The position numbers and the translations under genes are program-made. 8,215 nucleotides of DNA from Thioalkalivibrio sp. (GTDB lineage Bacteria; Pseudomonadota; Gammaproteobacteria; SpSt-1174): contig DSBO01000028.1 in NCBI GenBank assembly GCA_011046015.1, positions 1-8,215 on the forward strand, in the 5' to 3' direction. Positions 7,003 to 8,215 of this stretch are shown one piece after another. Every line of letters begins with the position of its first letter. The first letter of the stretch is position 1. The notes below the pieces were generated by a model. It was not told the origin of the DNA and made no database searches. It saw only the letters and a list, made by a program, of their open reading frames with translations.

Positions 7003-8215
7003 TTAGCGTTTGCGAATCAGCCAGCGGGTCAGGCGCGCGCGAGCGCGGGCCTCCCCGATGAGCGGGAGCAACTGGGACATCTCCGGCCCGTGCACCTCGC
7101 CGGTGAGCGCGGCGCGCAGCGGCATGAACAGGCCCTTGCCCTTCACGCCGGCGGCCTCGCCCACCGCCTTGGCGTAGGCGCGAAAGTCGGCGGCCGCCGC
7201 CGGCAGGGCCTCGAGCGCGGCGGCGAAGAAGCCGGCGTCCGTGGCCGCGATGACCTCGGCGGCCTCGGCCGAGGGCTGCAATTCCTCGTCGTGCACGGCC
7301 GCCACCCAGCGGCGGGCATCTTCCGGCAGCGTCACGTTCTCGCGCACCGCGCGGATGAAGGCCAGGCGGTCGGACGCCGGCACCCGGTCCAGGCCGCAGT
7401 CGGCTCGCAGCAGCCAGTCCCGCATCGCCTCGTCGTCCAGGGCCGCTACGGCCTGCTGTTGCCGGTGGCGGAGCTGCGCCTCGTCGTGGCGCGCGGCGGC
7501 CCGACCCAGACGCGCGATGTCGAAGTTTGCCGCCAGTTCATCCATGGACATGAAGGCGTCGCTTTCGTAGGTATGGCCTATGCGCGCCAGGTGGTTGTTG
7601 ATAGCCAGCGGCAGGTAGCCGCGTTCGCGCAGGCCGCGCACGCTGGCCGAGCCCTCGCGCTTGGACAGGGGGCCGCCAGCGGGGCCGACGATCAGCGCGA
7701 TGTGGCCATAGGCAGGCGCCGGCAGGCCCAGCGCCTTCAGCAGCAGCAACTGGCGCGGGGTGTTGGTGACGTGGTCCTCCCCGCGCAGCACGTGGGTGAC
7801 CTCCATCAATGCATCGTCGATGGCATTGGTGAAGAAGAATGCTGGCGTGCCGTCAGAACGGCGGATGATGAAATCGCCGATGTCGTCACTGCGGTAGGAC
7901 TGCCTGCCGCGCACGAGGTCGTCGAATTCGATCACCTGTCCCTTCGGTACCTGGAAGCGCAGCGTGGGCTGGATACCCTGGGCGCGCTTCGCGGCCGCCT
8001 CCTCAGGCGTGAGGCGCGCGCAGGTACCGGGATAGCGCGGCGGCTGGCCGGCCGCCAGCTGGCGCTTGCGCACCAGTTTGAGGGACTGGTCGGAGCAGAA
8101 GCAGGGATAGGCCAGGCCGGCGTCGATCAGCTGCGCGTAATAGCGATCATAGATCGCGTGACGCTCGGACTGCAGGTAGGGACCATGGGACCCGCCCACC
8201 CCCGGGCCCTCCTGC
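7003..8215 (-). CDS. gltX: Glutamyl-tRNA synthetase, N-terminus cut by window edge
   Basis: This class I synthetase charges tRNA-Glu with glutamate, and in lineages lacking GlnRS also tRNA-Gln. The reading frame is open to the window edge, giving 403 visible residues. It starts within the conserved EGPGVGGSHGPYLQSER segment, so the HIGH motif lies just outside. A CxC pair (PCFCS) and a later cysteine in YPGTC recall the E. coli zinc site, but its histidine is replaced (CAR). LRGEDHVTNTPRQ is the ATP/tRNA-end region. The KMSKS motif is LSKRE (7668-7654), where the usual form is LSKRHG. Its C-terminal half, past YLARLG-like NHLARIGH, is the anticodon-binding region. Its length excludes the short GluQ paralogue. 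The sequence style resembles the second proteobacterial GluRS type (GltX2), which is inference. It ends 21 nt before cysS and is probably co-transcribed with it. Confidence 0.93.
   Translation of the reverse strand, partial: QEGPGVGGSHGPYLQSERHAIYDRYYAQLIDAGLAYPCFCSDQSLKLVRKRQLAAGQPPRYPGTCARLTPEEAAAKRAQGIQPTLRFQVPKGQVIEFDDLVRGRQSYRSDDIGDFIIRRSDGTPAFFFTNAIDDALMEVTHVLRGEDHVTNTPRQLLLLKALGLPAPAYGHIALIVGPAGGPLSKREGSASVRGLRERGYLPLAINNHLARIGHTYESDAFMSMDELAANFDIARLGRAAARHDEAQLRHRQQQAVAALDDEAMRDWLLRADCGLDRVPASDRLAFIRAVRENVTLPEDARRWVAAVHDEELQPSAEAAEVIAATDAGFFAAALEALPAAAADFRAYAKAVGEAAGVKGKGLFMPLRAALTGEVHGPEMSQLLPLIGEARARARLTRWLIRKR

Overview
The window is a GC-rich stretch of housekeeping chromosome, most likely from a gammaproteobacterium. 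The protein sequences are close to the E. coli and Pseudomonas versions, and the order tRNA cluster - tig - clpP - clpX - lon, with cysS just upstream, is a familiar gammaproteobacterial arrangement. GC richness and a GluRS gene next to cysS fit a Chromatiales or Ectothiorhodospira-type organism, but that placement is inference. All supported genes lie on the minus strand, so the biological order runs from high to low coordinates.

Upstream block (8215-5593): the 3' part of a glutamyl-tRNA synthetase gene (gltX, cut by the window edge) is followed after 21 nt by complete cysS. These two charge tRNAs with glutamate and cysteine and are probably co-transcribed.

tRNA block (5551-4864): five tRNA genes with encoded CCA ends, in the order Pro(UGG), Arg(UCU), His(GUG), Lys(CUU), Leu(UAG). 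A good sigma-70 promoter with a GC-rich discriminator precedes tRNA-Pro. A strong intrinsic terminator follows tRNA-Lys, and a second -10 box precedes tRNA-Leu. The block therefore looks like a four-tRNA operon plus a separately started tRNA-Leu unit that may read into tig.

Proteostasis block (4761-1): tig (ribosome-bound trigger factor) and clpP (protease core) are 3 nt apart. clpX (AAA+ unfoldase partner of ClpP) follows after a 185-nt gap holding inverted repeats. The 5' third of lon (ATP-dependent protease) lies beyond a 233-nt gap. That gap contains a convincing heat-shock (sigma-32 type) promoter and, right at its expected transcript start, a perfect hairpin. Together the genes couple folding of nascent chains to removal of misfolded proteins.

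I found no mobile element, CRISPR array, phage remnant or novel protein system. The points worth a second look are regulatory (lon promoter and leader, clpP-clpX gap, tRNA-Leu promoter) and evolutionary (a GluRS where pseudomonads carry glnS).
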